Source: Earliella scabrosa
Taxonomy: Eukaryota; Basidiomycota; Agaricomycetes; Polyporales; Polyporaceae
NCBI GenBank assembly: GCA_022605405.1
Contig: JABYQQ010000015.1
Span: 558,001-622,000 of the forward strand
Length of the DNA: 64,000 bases
Reading direction: 5' to 3'
Part shown: in pieces, positions 21,749 through 33,407 of the stretch
Position numbering within the stretch: the first letter of the stretch is position 1
Layout: every line of letters starts with the position of its first letter
Position numbers and translations under genes: made by a program
Notes under the pieces: generated by a model
The model's input: the letters and a program-made list of their open reading frames with translations, nothing else
Database searches by the model: none
Told to the model about the DNA's origin: nothing

Positions 21749-23143
21749 CGACAGACAAGGACGTGGGCGATGCACTGGGAAGCGGGAAGAACAAGCTGGG
21801 GAGTGCGTGGTCGCGACACGAAAGAAAACGCGTTGCCCAACTGGCCGTCCATCGCGTCGAGGTTATATCCGGAGGACAGAACGAGGCCGTGCGGCTTACC
21901 ATCGTGCCGGGGCAGACGTCGGCTGGCCGCAGGAGCGCCAGGGTCGGGCATTCAGATGCATGTACTATATCAGAGGAAAATGACTCCTCCGTCTTCTTTC
22001 ATAGTTGCCCGCAGTCGAGGGAGGCACATGCCCGGAGACGCTCTTCAAAATCGGCAGCGCGCATACCTTCCTGGGGATGGAGATAAGCAAGCGGGGCGCA
22101 CAGTTAGAGTAGACGTGGGATTTACGTACCGACCGCAAGCAACGCCGTGGACATTGCCCCGGGTCTGCACGTCTTCCGCAGTCCAGAAGATCACGTTCCC
22201 TCGGAGAGCGGCGCCGTGAAAAATTGCTGCTTGCTCGCAACGCCTCGTTGCAAAAGTAACGAGCCATGATGGAAGCTTGTCTGCGAGGCGACCAGAAGCC
22301 TCAGGCTCCGAGCCATCGCGGCGATGTGCAGGGCAGGAACAGGGTCCAGTACTTCTTGAAGCTTCTGGCGACCCACCGTGACCAGGACTTACTACGCCCG
22401 CCGATACGAGTGGTGTCAGTTGCATGTTACGCAGCCAGATCAGCCATTTTCGACGTTTAACTTCCAACTGAGTGCATGAATATGGTGGAGAGTCGGGAGT
22501 TGGTCAAGACTCAACGAAGTTGCGCAAACGAGAGCTGGCAGTGGCAGTGCGCACTGTATCCTCGGCCCGGGTCGGACCGGAACGCCTCAACGGCGACCAA
22601 TCATAGAGTCCTCCGAGTCGTCCCCTTGCTTTGACTTGAAACATTCGTCTTCTTACTTCCATCTTGCGTACTTGTTTGCTCTGCCTTGGTACCAAGGACG
22701 AGAGTCCATCCATGTGAATGATCTTGAGAGTGTCGGAGCCACGCGCCCAGTGTCCTACTCTCTACTTGAAATTGCCAACCATTCACGATCGACAGCAACA
22801 GATGCTCGGGCTCGAGAGGTTGAACTTCTTCCTGACCAGAGCCTAGATGTCAGTACTAACATATATGAATGGTGATGAGCCTGCTATTCGATCATAACAT
22901 GCAGCACTACTCACCTCATTGGGACCACTCGCCTTCAAGATAACGTTGAAAACAACACGGTCTCCTTTCATCCAAGCTCACGGTAATCCAGCAAAACTAG
23001 GAGATTGAAGCCCTCAGGAGAGAAAAGGTTTGATAAGCGTGGCGCACTGATAGCGTACGTACAATGTCTGTCTTTGTCCTAACTTCAGACCAATCCCGGT
23101 GCTGTCTCCAGGTCTCATCGAAGCCACACCTCGCCGCTGAAAC
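21749..23143. other. Unresolved region with minus-strand open frames
   Basis: Between about 21960 and 22467 the minus strand has overlapping open frames, one reading FHGAALRGNVIFWTAEDV, with plausible splice sites (GTACGT near 22130 and an acceptor near 22074). I could not build a consistent gene or name a family. They may be extra 5' exons of the previous gene or a separate decayed gene. From 22470 to 23143 nothing is seen except the promoter of the F-box gene. Confidence 0.35.
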
Positions 23144-24402
23144 ATGGACGCCCTTCCACCCGAGCTCCTCGCACCAATCTGTACCCTTGCCTGCACCGAC
23201 GGACGCACCGGCGCGGCCCTCGCCCTCGTCTCAAGACGCATACACCAGGTCTCAAGATACGCCCGTTTCGACGCCGTCGCGCTTCACTGCTGCAGTACCG
23301 GCGCAGTGCAGGTCGAGCAGCTTCGCGAGACGTTCCTCCTCGAGCGCGAGCGCGCTGCCGCAGCGCGGGAGGGCGCCCCGCCACTGGTTGTGCGCCACTT
23401 GTCCATAACATGGCCAGGTCCCGACGGTCTCCGTGCGGACGCGTTCAGAGCTGGTCCTGCCGACTTTGAGCCTGACCCGGAAGCGAAGGGGCGGTCCGAA
23501 CAGTCCGACGACGTCCACATGCACGACCTCGACGATGACCGCGCTTGGATCACGAACGGCAATGGCGGCGACGTCGACATGGACGATGACGATCCCATGC
23601 TGCCACTGCACGAGCAGGACTTCCAGGATGCGTTCGAGATAGAATCATGGGTGGACATGCCAGCAGAACAGCCCGGAACCCCTCCGAGGCTCACCAGGAT
23701 GAAGCACAGGAGGCACTGGGAACGCGAGTACTGGATGGAGCCCAAAGTCGGCGACGCACCCGCATACGGCCGAGCCATCGCGCGGCTGCTCAACGTCCTC
23801 GGCGACGCCCTCCGCTCGTTCGTCATGATGCAGTCCCCGTGGGGCGCCGTCCCGGGCGGGATCAACTTCGCGATGCGCACCGTCGAGCGGCCATTCCCGC
23901 ACCTGCAGGAGCTCACGCTGCACGGCGGCCACCCGCCCCTCCTCAACCTGTGGCGCAGCAGGGGCACGGCGCCGCCGTTCGTCCTGTACCCTGGCGTGCG
24001 GCGGCTGCACCACGCCGTGCTCTTTGCGCACCAGTCCGTCCATCTTGAGGACTGGGCGGTCCGCGCCCCGAACGTCACACATCTGCGGGTGACGATCCTG
24101 GACGAAGTCGACTGTCCCGCTGCGGTGACGCATTTGCAGACCCTCGTTTCGTCTTTGTGGTCCACCCAAGGCGAGTGACGTGACACGATAGTGATAACAC
24201 ATGCTCAGTCGCACCGTCTTCCGTAGGGGATCGTGACCTGTGGCCCCATCTGCAATACGTCGCTATTGATGTCAACACCCGCGCTCTTGAGGACGGATTG
24301 CGCCTACGGAACGGACCTCGCGGGCTTGCAGAGAATGAAGAGATCAAACAACTCGTCATGTCCTCGTTACGTGCACTTATGTCCAACACCCAGAGGCCGT
24401 GA
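23144..24402 (+). CDS. F-box-like protein
   Basis: Exons: 23144-24170 and 24227-24402; product 400 residues. The N terminus, MDALPPELLAPICTLA then ALALVSRRIHQVSRYARF, has the LPPEL start and the Leu-Val-Ser-Arg core of fungal F-box-like domains, which tether substrates to SCF ubiquitin ligases. The rest has Leu-rich stretches such as FPHLQELTLHGGHPPLL, suggesting a repeat-type substrate region as in related basidiomycete proteins. An acidic insert (HDLDDDRAW, DVDMDDDDP) lies around residues 125-150. The second exon (DLWPHLQYVAIDV) continues the same style and ends QRP. The intron appears to use a GC donor: AAG then GCGAGT, with acceptor CCGTAG, 56 bases. Without splicing the protein would stop ten bases later. 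Confidence 0.72.
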
Positions 24403-24627
24403 ATCACCATGGAAGTCATCCCAGCCCCATCTATCGATGATCCGCGCGAAGCGCTTGTCCGGACGCTCCGGTTATGGTGGCAGAGTCGCGTTGAAGGCCG
24501 ATGGGGAGGTTGGCCCGCTGCGAGCGAAGATCATACCTGAGCAGACCAACAGAGCCTAAACGGCGGGGGGAGGAGCGATGTGTACATTGTTGCTCGATCT
24601 ATGCAGTACTAGTACAAGTTTCGTAAC

Positions 24628-26606
24628 TCATTCTTGCCACTCGAACGAGCCCACAATCGCAGTCTTGCCGATGAGCGAGCCAGGGCTTGGAGACAACACC
24701 GTCATGCGCTTGTTCGGAATGTCCAGTGCGGTGCTACACATTGTGGTCAGAGAGCTGCACGACGACGTTCGATAGCGGGAGTGCGTACATCACGACATAT
24801 CCGACCACAGGCAAGTCGAGGATCTCCTCGTCGTATCGTTCCGACTCGTCTGGATTCGGGGGCGCCAGGATGGCGAGGACGGCATTGTAGAGTCCGGACC
24901 CCGAGAGAGCGGGGTCGACCAAGAGGGGCTGCATCTCAGAGACGACTCGCGCAGCACCAATCGGCAGTGCAGAGGTAGGAGCCATGGTTTCTATCGCAAA
25001 CCTTGAATGTCAGTTTCGAGCCCTGCTTCACAGTAGAAGACCTGCCTTCGCCGATCCTGTAAATCGTGATGTCACCAAAGTTGACAGATGCAGACAAAGG
25101 TGACAGATGTAGAGTCAAGTCAGGGGTCTGCTCGCCACCCTGTAGGTACGCCTTGGTGGATAGCCCGGGTGGAGGCTCGATTAGATGTCCGTAGAAGTAT
25201 GTTTGCAGCTGATACTTGTGGACGCGAGCCCGATATGCGGGGTCCAGTTCGACGACCTGCACAACGCAAAGGTGAGTCGTGACATAAGGTGTATGCGGCC
25301 AATCTGAGTACGCACCCCGCCAGACTTCGGTATTTTGAGGACGGTCATACGGTTGCCGTACGTCCGTTGCATCTCCACGTTTAGCTTTTCGTGCCCGACG
25401 ACTAGAATCACGTTGACTTATGTCCGTGTGATCAGTAGTTTATTGAAAACAGTGTCGGCATTTGAGATAGACTTACTCCCAAACGCGTCGACGCAAGATT
25501 TTATCATCGTCAGACGGTGGTCGCTGCCTGTTCCGGAGCTCGCAGCGAATGACGAAGGAGTATCGACAATCAACCCCGAACAACGCGCTACAACAAGAGC
25601 TTAAGTAAATCAATGCATCAGCCCAAACTGTCGCCCCACTTGCCTTCCGCGTCGTTCTCATATCTATCCCGGATATTCTCGCCCAGATTTCGGATGAGGC
25701 GGTCCATGAGCAGAGGGTTTCGGCGCATCTCGGCGTGGCCGTACCAATACGACACAGGCAGGAGCGCGTTCGACGACAGGTGGTTTGGAGCGGATGTCGC
25801 GACCATGCCGAGAGGAGATGCTGGCGTAGACGTTTGCAATGGTGCAGGAATGGACGCGGCAGTGATTGCTCCGGGGACCGCCCAACCGCCCTACATACCC
25901 TATAAGAAACAAGATGCTTCGGAGCGACATGGAAAAGACTTACCTCGCTTGGGTCCACATTCACGAGCATGGGCATCCAGTCTTGGCCAGTGCGCACGGC
26001 ATAGTTTGTCAGGATCTTGCATACGCTCGTCTTGCCCGAGTTCTCTGGTCCAAGGACGAGGACGCGCGGCGGATCCATGCCCTCTTCCCCATCGCCGTCT
26101 GGAAGCGGCGAGCCGTGTACCGCGGCCAGCGCACGCACGCGCATAGCTTCGAGGGCCATATGAACATTTGCGTAGGCTATCATGGGCGTCTCGTCGGAGA
26201 CGTACTCGACGGAGGGATGGCCTGTGACGTGCTAGCACACGGCGAGAGGTAAACACACAACGCACGCATTTACGCAGATGGGGCGGAAGGAAGACACAGT
26301 GTGGTACTTATCTCGATGGTGCATCCCTGCCAGGTGAAAACCGCCGCCTTGCATTCCTGGCCATACAGATACGTCTTGCCCTCCGCCAGCTCCGCGCCGA
26401 AGATTTCTGCATGTCCCTTGACCAGCTAGCAACGAAAGAATTGAGGCCCTGCAAGGGTACGCCACAGCGGCACAGCGGTCTGAAGAAGACGAAGGACGTA
26501 CTTTGATTGCGAGTGCGGTGCCAGGGTCGAGCTCAAACCTGTACTCAGACTCGGGCTGGAGAGCCCACTGCCTGGTATGAACGTTCACGTTCTCACCGGC
26601 GTCCAT
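24628..26606 (-). CDS. clp1: mRNA cleavage and polyadenylation factor CLP1
   Basis: Exons: 26606-26502, 26425-26308, 26221-25944, 25890-25629, 25587-25477, 25416-25316, 25256-25046, 24990-24789, 24733-24628; product 497 residues. CLP1 is a P-loop protein of cleavage factor IA (CFII in animals) that bridges the cleavage and polyadenylation machineries. Family marks are the N-terminal beta domain (FELDPGTALAIKLVKGHAEIFGAEL), SDETPM before the kinase domain, the P-loop GPENSGKTS at 132-140, NVDPSEGGWAVPG, SGLIVDTPSSF, the PKSGGVVELD block, and the C-terminal TSALPIGA, GYVVITALD and IVGSFEWQE. The Lys of the P-loop is intact. One intron (25045-24991) uses a GC donor (AAG then GCAGGT) with a good CTGAC branch site. 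The donors at 26307 and 25628 are weak, but the phases fit. Confidence 0.92.
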
Positions 26607-27394
26607 CGTTCCTACGTCCTTCGTCTGCTGCTCTCAGTCCCTGTCAGACGTGGGTCGCACTGTGCTCCCAAGCAGAGCCTGTGTGGGTCAGGAGAATTGG
26701 CACCGGAGAGAATGCTCCCAGTCTCCAGAGTTCGGGCCTCACGACACTGCTCAGAATGGTGGAAGTCAAACGATGGATTGAAGACAACACAGTCAACGTC
26801 CCAACACCCGTTGAGCGGGTCTTCCGGCAAGTGAGGTAGAGTGCAGTGGTCAAGCTATCGACGTCGTTGCGCTCCTCGGCCGTCGGCCGTCCGGTCAACG
26901 CTTCCGAGTCACACAGTCACAGTCACCCTCAAGTATTCGTTGCGCGGTTGAACGCGGTTCGTGTTCTCTTTTCTAACCAGTACTACAGGTTGTGTGTACT
27001 ACGCGGTGGTAACCCGCGGCGCCGAAACCAATACTAATGTAGGAGCATGTATGAAGGCCTGCGCAGAGCCAGGATGAGTGCGGAGCAGTAGATATGCAAG
27101 TGGGATCATGAGTCATGACGATGTCGCGGACGGTTGGACGGAGGATATGCGACGAAGCAGTTGGATGCTAGCCGGTGGGGCTGCCGGCGGAGGGATGCGG
27201 GATGAAGAGGGCGTGCGCAGGTCTAAGTGATGGTATAGTAATAGACAGTGTAGTGCGGGGATAAATAGCGGAAGGATGAACTTCCGGTGCAGGGTGAGGT
27301 AATCTAGGAATACAGCTACGACGTGAATGATGGTGCAAGCGACGATGAACCCAGCGATAGATGGCGAGACGACAGACGGCGAAAAGCTCCACGC
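26607..27394. other. Intergenic region between CLP1 and S-adenosylmethionine synthetase
   Basis: Both flanking genes are on the minus strand, so this contains the CLP1 promoter and the downstream end of the synthetase transcript. Open frames here carry no recognisable motif. Confidence 0.5.
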
Positions 27395-28763
27395 TTAGAG
27401 CGCGAGCTTCTTGGGCTGCTCCCAAGCGTACTCGGAGTTGCCGAAGTGACCGTACGACGCGGTGCTGAGGTACTGCGGCTTTTGGAGGTTGAGCGTCTGG
27501 ACTGCAAGGGTCGACGGTATGGTGTTAGCGCAAGAGAACCTGATAGCGCCTGCAGAACTCACCAATGATGCCAGGGCGGAGGTCGAAGTTGTTACGAATG
27601 ACCTCAACGAGCTCCTCATCCGTCTTCTTGCCAGTGCCATAAGTGTCGACGTAGACCGACAGGGGCTCCGCAACACCAATGGCGTACGAAAGCTGCACGA
27701 GCGCACGGCGCGCAAGGCCACCCGCAACGAGAGACTTGGCTGTTGATTGCATTCAATGACAAGTACAGTACTCGGAAAGGAAAGGAACTCACCGATCCAA
27801 CGCGCAGTGTACGCAGCAGAGCGGTCGACCTTCGACCAGTCCTTGCCGGAGAAGGCACCTCCACCGTGCGCACCCCAACCGCCGTAGGTGTCGACGATGA
27901 TCTTGCGGCCAGTAAGACCAGCATCACCCTGGGGACCACCAATGACGAAGCGGCCGGAGGGCTGGATGTGGTAGATCGTGCGGTCGTCGAGCAGCTCGGC
28001 GGGGATGACCTTCTTGATGATCTTCTCAAGGATCTCCTTGCGGAGCTGCTCCGTCGAGATCTCCTCCGCGTGCTGCGTCGAGACGACGATGGTGTCGACA
28101 CGGAGGGGGATGGTCGCACCACCGTCCTTCTTGTACTCGACCGTGACCTGGGTCTTCGAGTCGGGGCGGAGCCAGCCGAGCTCACCAGAGCGACGCGCAG
28201 CGGCCATCGCGGCGTTGAGCTTGTGCGCGAGGACGATCGTGAGCGGCATGTACTCGGGGGTCTCGTCGGTTGCGTAGCCGAACATGATACCCTGGTCACC
28301 GGCACCGATGCTCTCGAGGGAGCCGTGGTCGAGACCCTGCGCGATATCGGGCGACTGCTGCTCGATCGCGACGAGGATGTTGCAGGTCTTGTAGTCGAAG
28401 CCCTTGGACGAGTCGTCGTAGCCAATCTTCTTGATCGTCTCGCGGATGACCTTCTGGTAGTCGATGGACCCCTGGGTCGTGATCTCACCGAAGACCATGA
28501 TCATGCCCGTCTTCGCCGCGGTCTCGCAAGCGACCTTGGAGAACGGGTCCTGCGCAAGGCATGCATCGAGGATGGCGTCCGAAACCTGGTCGCAGATCTT
28601 ATCTGAATGTATTGCCCCAGGCGTCAGGAGAAATCGCCAATTTGACTAATAGACTTATTGACTCACCGGGGTGGCCCTCGCCAACGGACTCAGAGGTGAA
28701 CAAGAAGTGACCAGGCGTGAGCGCGGCGCGGACGGAGCCGTTGGCAGTACCGTTGGCAGGCAT
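27395..28763 (-). CDS. sam1: S-adenosylmethionine synthetase
   Basis: Exons: 28763-28667, 28602-27793, 27739-27563, 27501-27395; product 396 residues, the normal family length. The enzyme makes S-adenosylmethionine from methionine and ATP in the cytosol. Characteristic segments are SVGEGHPDKICDQ (spanning the first join, ATP and metal binding), GEITTQ, the flexible-loop region with [18 protein letters not shown], the [20 protein letters not shown] block, and [16 protein letters not shown] near the active site. Codon usage is strongly biased to C-ending codons, more than in most neighbours, as expected for a highly expressed gene. The protein starts at the first ATG. Introns are few and short. 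Confidence 0.97.
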
Positions 28764-29103
28764 GACGAGGAGCGACGACGAGGTCGGGGGAGGAGATAGG
28801 GAAGAGGAGGACGTGGGTGTAAAGCCGAACGTGTCAGGAAAGACGATCTGCTATAAATTTGAGTCGCGGGAGACCCCTGACACCGCTTAGCACGCCATCT
28901 CCCGCACGTCCGCCAGTCGCGGCACGCACGCAGGCGCACGCTTCAATCTCGAGTACACGGCCCGGCTTCAATCGTACGATATCCTACAACCAGTCGCATC
29001 CCGCAGTCTATCCTATATTATCGCGGTACGCCCCAACCCCATCCAAAGCCGCACCCGCACCCCGCACCCGACGCCTGCCAGCAGCCAGCAGGCTGCCACG
29101 CAA
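28764..29103 (-). promoter_or_regulatory. Promoter region of S-adenosylmethionine synthetase
   Basis: This stretch of about 340 bases separates the synthetase start from the stop codon of the upstream minus-strand gene. It should hold the synthetase promoter and the end of the myotubularin transcript. An AT-rich patch TATAAATTT is at 28852-28860, but it reads as TATA only on the plus strand. Confidence 0.4.
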
Positions 29104-32100
29104 CTACCACACCGCAACACCCAGCGGATCCGACGAGCTTGTCGGATTCGAAGCTTCCGTGGACTGCTCTCGCGGCGCAGGAGATGCAGCATGTGTTGAT
29201 GATGGTCCCTCCCTCTCCGTACGCGTATCTGCCTTCGCACCTGGACCTGTTTGCCTTGTCTGTCCTAGCGGGCTATCTGAATTGGCGAGAATCGATGGCC
29301 CACGGCCCCCGTCCAGTGTGCTCGCAGGACGCGAGTGTGGGAGCGACGCCGGGAGCGCAACCGTAGGATCTGAAGGCAGCGAACTTTGCTGCGATGGGTC
29401 CTGGGACGCGAACGATACCGCGGATACGGCGGGGCGAATGTCGGGCTCCGGGGTCCTCACTGAACTCCACGGGTTGTCCATGTACATAGATGGTATCGCC
29501 GGCCGCGAATGCGACGTGTTCCACGGGTTGATGGTGTTTCCGCTCGACGGTGTATACCCTCGAGGCGACGCGGGTCTGTTGCGCCGCGGCGATGACGGTG
29601 GACTGTCACTCCGCCCCCAGGCGTTGATCTCGTCTCGCGACTTCAGCTCTCCGCCGCGTGCAGGGTCGCCCAACTCGCCTCCTAATGACATTCCACGGAA
29701 GTCCTTCGCGAGGCCACCGTACGCATCTTGCACCGCGGAGAAAGCAGTGGTCGCACCCGAAGAGACCTTGCCCCATAAGGAGCGCATCCCTCCTGAGGAG
29801 AAGAGGTCGCCGCCAGGCTGGGCGGATGAACCTGCACGGGGCGACGATGCTCGCATGGCACGCACACTGGGAGACGGAGTGCGGGGAGGAGCAAGGGGGC
29901 CGGAATCTGACCCACCAGGAGATGGCGGAGGTTGAAGAGTCTCCTTCCGTGCTCGCTGAAGCTCCGGCGAGGATGGAGGTTCGGCGGGAGGGGTCGATGC
30001 AAGGGGCGTGCCCGCGGAGGACGGGGTGGGCCCCCTCTGCAAGAAGCGCGCTATCGACTGGGGGGTCGGAATGTTCAACTGCGGTGAGACAACAGGCGGC
30101 GAGGGCGCAGAACCGGACGCAGGACCGACCGCAGGTTCAGAGACCGTCGCGCAGTTCTGTGACAATGCAGGATCCTCGTCAGCCGACTCGATCGGGCCCG
30201 TTACCTCCGGCTCTTCAGCAGCCTGCCTCGTCACGAACCTCCCGTTCATCTCCTCGTCCGTCCTGCCGTAGAGCTCATGCCAGAAGCGAACGTCCTTGGG
30301 ATTCGGCATCAGGACGCCCATGTCCGTCTTGGGCGCCCGGCTTGCGGGATCGTCGAGAGTAGGGTCGTACAGCGGATTCTTGTTCAATTCTATCTCCGGA
30401 GGCGAGTTGAAGAAGTCCCAGACGCTTATCGTACGTGTAGATGCAGGAGGCTGCCCGCCCTCCCCTACCCGACGTTCGCGCTCCGTGTTGAACAGGAAGG
30501 TCCCAAACTGACACGAGTAGAGATGGTAGTGCAACTGCCGGAGGAACCTCTCGTTGAACTCGAACCGCTCAGGATACTGCCGCTGAATTTGGCGAACGCT
30601 CTCCAGAAACTGGTGGAAGACCGGGCTCGTCTCCTTGATGTGGTGTTGTGACGCAAAGCGGTTCTGCACGGACGCGAGGAAAGCCTGTGCAGCTTCCGCC
30701 CCACCGCCGCCCCCCGCGTTCTCCACAGGCGCAAGGAAGAACTTTTCAGAGGAAAGGTGCCCGCAGCGGTCGAGGAACTTGTGCCCGAATGAAAGCCAGT
30801 CCTTCTCCACGAGTATCGCGAAGCCCTTCTGCGTCCGATAGAACGGGTCCAGACAGAGCTGAGCGAGCGACGACATCTGCGCGGTGCGGTCCCACCCATC
30901 CGAGCAGTGTATTAGCACGTGGGATGAGTTGACGTGCACATTGCGCACGATGAGCAGCGTGCCCTCCAGGATCGCCGCAATATGACGCAGCCAGCCCGAC
31001 CGGCGAAGGGCCTGTCGATCTAGCACTGGAGCCACGGCCGGGAGCTCCTCGCCATCCTCCGACAAGGTCGCCGCCTGCATGATCTCGGTCCCGCGGAGAG
31101 CTTCGACGACCTTCCCGAGCGACTCGCGCATGGTGTGGATGTGGTCGATGCCGAGATACGCCTTCTTCGCGTCCTTGTAGTGGTCCATGTTCTCCGTTCC
31201 AGCGCCCTTGGCCGTGTTCGCCATGGCGTTTGTGGTGGGACGCGCGTCAATGATGAGGTTCGTTGCCGTCGCGCCGTATATTGGACCCGCACTGACACGG
31301 GACTCCGGGTTGTGATGTGTTTGGAAGATAGCTTCTATGAGCTTTTCGTCCTGTATTGAGCGGTTGTTTGTGAGCCCGACCATGGGTTGACTAGATCGTG
31401 TGATGGAACCCTGCATTTGGGATACTATGTCAGGCCTGTAACACGACACGCGCAGTAGCAGCAACAGTCGGGCGTACATAGTTTGCCCAATGCAGGTATG
31501 TCAGGACCGGCAGTCGCCCTTTACTCCGGAACTTGACCGCATATTGCAGAGTGGTGTCACTTATCCGCGTCGGAACGACAAGTCGTGCAGGATAAGTCGG
31601 CGAGAACTACGGAGACTAGAATGTTATTCATGAGACATCGATGATGCGGAATTGGGAACCACGCACAGAGTAGTCCTTGTTGATATCGGTGAACCGCCAC
31701 GCCTTAGAACGCGACCCGACGCCCATGCGTGCAAACTCTTCTCGAGGAGAGTATAGCGTCCATCCATTGCTCACGGCAAAGGGCGGGTTGGGAACGTAGA
31801 AGAAGGCGTATAGTTGCGTTACCGAGGCTATACAATGTTTCAGTCAGTTATACACCCCATGCCATGCATCACTCGGTCACTGTCAATCACGCTGCGAAAG
31901 GCGTACCGTTGGGGACCTGAGCATATATTGAATGCCAAGTCTGCCCTCGGTCATTCCTCGAGCAGCAGTCAAAGAACGGAAGGTGAACTCAGACGACAAA
32001 CGGTCTATGTAGACCAAACATTCGCTCTCAGGTAGGAAGGTAGGAAAGGGCAATTGGACGGCAGGGTAGAAGGCAAACAAAGACTCACTCGCAACCGTCA

Positions 32101-32529
32101 GCTCCTTCACGCTCTCAAACACGTCCACCGCGTCCTTCTCCGTCGCAAACAGCAAGAACATCGTCTCAAACGTCCTCGTATGGATCGTAAGCGGACACCG
32201 TCCATGCATCGTCATCGGCATCCGCGACACGAGCGATATGAGCGGGTACGGCACCTGCAATCAAGTCAAAAGTCCGAGTCCACACAACACATAACAGAAA
32301 GCCAGTCAGTCGACGTCTGCAGCAGCACGGGCCCGGACTGACCCACAGTTCCTCCCTCCCGGCCTCGTCATAGTGGAAGATGGCGTGGTGCGCGGTGAGG
32401 TGCAGCGTCCCCTCGGACGTGCTCCCGCCCTTTGTGCACTGCACGCCCTCGACCTGATCGCACGCCCATCAGTACGCAGGCCCTTCGTGTGCAGGAAACA
32501 CTCGCCTTGGTCACGCGGAGTGCGTCCAT
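29104..32529 (-). CDS. YMR1: Myotubularin-type phosphoinositide 3-phosphatase
   Basis: Exons: 32529-32506, 32453-32343, 32254-32089, 31827-31667, 31606-31478, 31410-29104; product 965 residues. Myotubularins remove the 3-phosphate from PI(3)P and PI(3,5)P2 on endosomal and vacuolar membranes. The N-terminal part is a PH-GRAM-like domain (GTLHLTAHHAIFHY). The catalytic domain holds SPTYPARLVVP, LTYLHWANY, SITRSSQPMVGL and the active-site loop HCSDGWDRT, with C366 and R372 both present, so it is predicted active. The remaining 400 residues are Ser/Pro-rich and probably disordered, far longer than in yeast Ymr1. The first exon is only 8 codons, and its intron seems to use a GC donor (AAG then GCGAGT). 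Confidence 0.92.
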
Positions 32530-33407
32530 GGTCTGGTCAGTCGTGTGTGGCGGTCGAGTAGTGGTCGGAGCACTGGACAATGGACTGTAGTCTGTGAGGA
32601 CGTCGTGCGCATGCGGACAGGAGCCGGCAACGGCGCTTAGATGAGATAGCTACGCGCGACGCGTCACCGATGCGCGTTCGAATCCATGTCGTCGCAGTCA
32701 AGTCCCAGTGCGTTGTTCTCTAAGTCTTCATCCACCATGCCCATGTGTATGAGAAATTTGCTCGATGGCCTTAAAGTCGAGCTGAAATTTCTGGATACTA
32801 TCCTTCTGGACATCCGCGAACTTCGTGCTCGACCGTATCATATGCGTCGTGAGCCACTCACCGTCGACGTCGGGCGCATGGTATCTCAATGTCTCGATTT
32901 CCGACATACTACGGATGCGCGGTGACAGAGACATACACTGACGCGACAGGTTTAGGACATGGTGACTACAGCTCAAACCAATGACAACAACATATTCGCA
33001 GAACAACAACAGACAGCTCACCTTGTCTCTTCAGGTTTTAGACAACCTTTCCGACCCCTATAGGACTCGAGACGACGTGAAGATGTTGCACTCTCTTCGC
33101 TCCTTAGGCCGCCACACATGCGCAGGCCCAGCGCAATCCGAATATCCGCCTAACCAGATGCTCGAATGAAGCGCAGAGAGGATAGCCGGAGCGTTCAATA
33201 GACCACCAGACAAAGCAAGCGAGCAATGCGCCCTTCGTCTCCCGAGCCAAAGCCACAACGCACCGTGGCCAGCGATGCAATGGCCAACTATTGTGCACGC
33301 ACTCAAAAGCCTTCATCGCTCGCGTCGGCCATGTCCCTCTCTTCATCCTCTCACCTCACCACCGACGTTCCACACGACTTCGACTCTGAAGTCGTCCCCT
33401 CCGCACG
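32530..33407. other. Divergent region with a possible small minus-strand gene
   Basis: This region separates the myotubularin (-) and the next gene (+). On the minus strand, 32940-32728 reads MSEIETLRYHAPDVDGEW and onward to LDFKAIEQ. An overlapping frame ending at 32664 reads VDEDLENNALGLDCDD. Both look protein-like, but I could not join them with convincing splice sites, so a small gene is possible, not shown. Confidence 0.3.

Noticed and set aside
27743..28606. Open frame of 287 codons opposite S-adenosylmethionine synthetase
   Set aside because: It is antisense to a highly codon-biased gene, which commonly opens the complementary frame, and has no family motif.
32676..32705. tRNA-like T-loop string GTTCGAATCC
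   Set aside because: The bases on either side do not form a T-stem or an acceptor stem, and no D-arm or anticodon arm could be folded upstream. The string also reads as codons of a protein-like frame on the minus strand.
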